Shown: positions 62,941 to 64,000 of the stretch, piece by piece
Numbering within the stretch: position 1 is the first letter of the stretch
How the letters are laid out: the number at the start of each line of letters is the position of its first letter
Assembly (NCBI GenBank): GCA_018266835.1
Contig: JAFDZP010000003.1
Location: 1 to 64,000 of the forward strand
Direction: 5' to 3'
Length of the DNA stretch: 64,000 nt
Source: Bacteroidota bacterium
GTDB taxonomy: Bacteria > Bacteroidota > Ignavibacteria > Tepidaquicellales > Tepidaquicellaceae
The notes under the pieces: generated by a model
Database searches by the model: none
Told to the model about the DNA's origin: nothing
Seen by the model: the letters and a program-made list of their open reading frames with translations, nothing else
Made by a program: the position numbers and the translations under genes

Positions 62941-63348
62941 TTACTCACCTTTGAAGTAATATCCTCTGTCACTAACAGAAGCTTCACAACCTATCGTTCT
63001 GTTACCATCTTCAACATCATGAAATTCAATATTAAAATATTTAAGCATTGAAAAGCTATCTCCCCCGGAAACTCTGACACCGGGATTATTCATGGCTCCT
63101 TCAATACTTTCATTATTACGACGATTTGAGCTATCAAAACCTAATGAATTTTGTTTTTGAGCTACTGCAGGATTTTCATCCCAGTCACCTTCATCTTCTG
63201 CGGGATTTACATCTTCATCATCTGTATCTTCGCTTGTATCATCACTTAAATTTTCATTTTCCAATTCTACAGAATCTTCTCTTTCAATTGAGCCCCCATC
63301 TCCATCGGGTACCCCTACACCTGCTTTACTTTTTTCTGTTTGTTCCAT
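62941..63348 (-). CDS. Acidic, largely disordered protein
   Basis: A 135-residue protein. The first 75 residues are Glu/Asp/Ser/Asn-rich without hydrophobic core (VELENENLSDDTSEDTDDED), so very likely unstructured. The last 45 residues look folded: VRVSGGDSFSMLKYFNIEF, HDVEDGNRTIGCEASV, RGYYFKGE, with a single cysteine. No family recognised. It heads, in map order, a row of four similarly polar genes on the minus strand up to the window edge, likely one operon transcribed leftwards. Confidence 0.6.
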   Translation of the reverse strand: MEQTEKSKAGVGVPDGDGGSIEREDSVELENENLSDDTSEDTDDEDVNPAEDEGDWDENPAVAQKQNSLGFDSSNRRNNESIEGAMNNPGVRVSGGDSFSMLKYFNIEFHDVEDGNRTIGCEASVSDRGYYFKGE

Positions 63349-63391
63349 TTTTTTCTATATTTAAATTTTAAAGTATAATTTAAGTATTACT

Positions 63392-63541
63392 TTAATCTTC
63401 TTCTTTTTCAGAATTATTATCCCCTGTTTCTTTCTTATCTTCCTCCATATTAACTCCTTCAACAGGAGTTTTTTTTACCAATGCTTCCTCTGTATTTTCA
63501 TTCTCAAATTGTTTCTTATCTACTTTTGTATTCTTATCCAT
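63392..63541 (-). CDS. 49-residue acidic/lysine-rich protein
   Basis: The frame from ATG at 63541 encodes MDKNTKVDKKQFENENTEE, then ALVKKTPVEGVNMEEDKK and an acidic end, stop at 63392. Composition is polar throughout, with no hydrophobic segment. It lies between two similarly charged genes with gaps of 43 and 13 bases in the same direction, which supports it being real. No family known. Confidence 0.5.
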   Translation of the reverse strand: MDKNTKVDKKQFENENTEEALVKKTPVEGVNMEEDKKETGDNNSEKEED

Positions 63542-63554
63542 GATGATTTTAATA

Positions 63555-63854
63555 TTAATTTATATCGTACCTTATTTCAGGTTTATCTTTTTTCTGTTCT
63601 CCGCCATCACCTTTTTCCGGTTTTTGAGCGATGTCAGGATTCTCTTCTTCCGGTTTGTTTTGTTTTCTTTCATCTGTATTGTTATCATCCGGTTTTTCCT
63701 GATTAGAATTATCTTCCATTTTCTGAGAGAATGTAACTCTTATTCTTTCCCCGCCAAAAAAGCTTGAACGGTTATACTGACCTGCATTCTGACTGATTCG
63801 ATTCCATTCGGATTCTGAATTCCATTCATTGTTATTTGTATTTTCGTCTTTCAT
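63555..63854 (-). CDS. Polar, disordered 99-residue protein
   Basis: The N-terminal part has WNSESEWNRISQNAGQYN, then RSSFFGGERIRVTFSQKM, a short stretch that could be a strand or binding motif. The second half is charged and proline-rich (NQEKPDDNNTDERKQNKPEE) and surely unstructured. No signal peptide or helix. It is one of four polar genes in a row; function unknown. Confidence 0.55.
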   Translation of the reverse strand: MKDENTNNNEWNSESEWNRISQNAGQYNRSSFFGGERIRVTFSQKMEDNSNQEKPDDNNTDERKQNKPEEENPDIAQKPEKGDGGEQKKDKPEIRYDIN

Positions 63855-63920
63855 AACTTTTGATTTATGTTCTCAATAATTGATTTTCTGTTCGGGAACT
63901 ATTGATTAAATTAAATTATA

Positions 63921-64000
63921 TTATAAAACTTCTTTTTTAGCATTTTCAGATTTTGTCATATCATCCTGATGTTTTTTAGTCTGAGTCGATAGCTTCTCAT
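63921..64000 (-). CDS. C-terminal end of another polar protein (partial)
   Basis: The frame open from the window edge encodes EKLSTQTKKHQDDMTKSENA and KKEVL before TAA at 63921-63923. Its Lys/Glu/Gln/Thr composition matches the neighbouring small genes on the same strand, so it is probably the next member of that group. Only 25 codons are visible. Confidence 0.4.
   Translation of the reverse strand, partial: EKLSTQTKKHQDDMTKSENAKKEVL

Noticed and set aside
63126..63767. Plus-strand frames rich in His/Leu/Phe at the right end
   Set aside because: They are mirror images of acidic minus-strand genes (GAA/GAT codons read as TTC/ATC); the minus-strand chains have more natural composition and consistent starts.

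Overview
The window looks like a chromosomal piece of a low-GC, Gram-negative member of the Bacteroidota/Ignavibacteriota (FCB) group. The evidence is a type IX secretion translocon gene (sprA), two proteins ending in a type A T9SS sorting domain with the NYPNPFNP signature, several lipoproteins, a TonB-dependent receptor, and a housekeeping block (ffh-rpsP-khpA-rimM-trmD-rplS). Class or genus cannot be fixed from this sequence alone.

Region by region. 1-6.9 kb: the end of a T9SS cargo gene, a GNAT enzyme, then a plus-strand signalling operon (FIST sensor, PAS histidine kinase, Rcp1-like receiver, hybrid kinase). 6.9-8.4 kb: bacilliredoxin, an S9-like hydrolase and a coupled small gene on the minus strand. 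8.45-9.3 kb: a non-coding repeat block. 9.3-18.7 kb: two divergent PAS kinase/receiver groups. In total the first 19 kb carry five kinases and four stand-alone receivers, and no response regulator with a DNA-binding domain. 18.8-21.5 kb: a secreted protein and two duplicated lipoproteins. 21.8-26.7 kb: SRP/ribosome maturation operon and a deoxynucleoside kinase. 26.7-32 kb: two tandem signal peptidases with extra membrane segments, a DUF3127 protein, a 53-residue membrane protein, leucine-type dehydrogenase and a family 9 glycosyltransferase. 32.1-35.3 kb: an AT-rich accessory stretch with a DUF4238 protein, an unknown membrane protein and more than 1 kb of repeats. 35.4-38 kb: nucleoside salvage (cdd, tdk), a BMP-type lipoprotein and a GNAT enzyme. 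38.2-48.1 kb: sprA, divergent from a large HExxH protease/beta-propeller/beta-barrel protein. 48-56.5 kb: envelope and secreted proteins including a lipoprotein-TonB receptor pair and a nuclease-like protein. 56.9-62.8 kb: two SDR enzymes, a DUF2135-like lipoprotein, an unknown helical protein and tRNA-Arg(UCU). 62.9-64 kb: a run of small acidic, probably disordered proteins.

How the parts relate: sprA exports proteins with the sorting domain, two of which lie in the window; signal peptidase I genes process exported proteins; the sensory island is likely a phosphorelay hub whose output lies elsewhere or acts by protein-protein contact.

The most unusual non-coding signals are: (i) two repeat blocks, in opposite orientation 25 kb apart, made of CCGAC/GTCGG motifs paired at exactly 11 bp, each next to the same 15-base dyad; (ii) four successive hairpins sharing an AAAC-loop-GTTT tip between trmD and rplS; (iii) a terminator-like hairpin plus U-run inside the signal-peptide codons of the TonB receptor; (iv) FNR/CRP-type dyads upstream of a sensor kinase and two lipoprotein genes; and (v) two exported proteins whose signal peptides are encoded but lack an ordinary start codon in frame.
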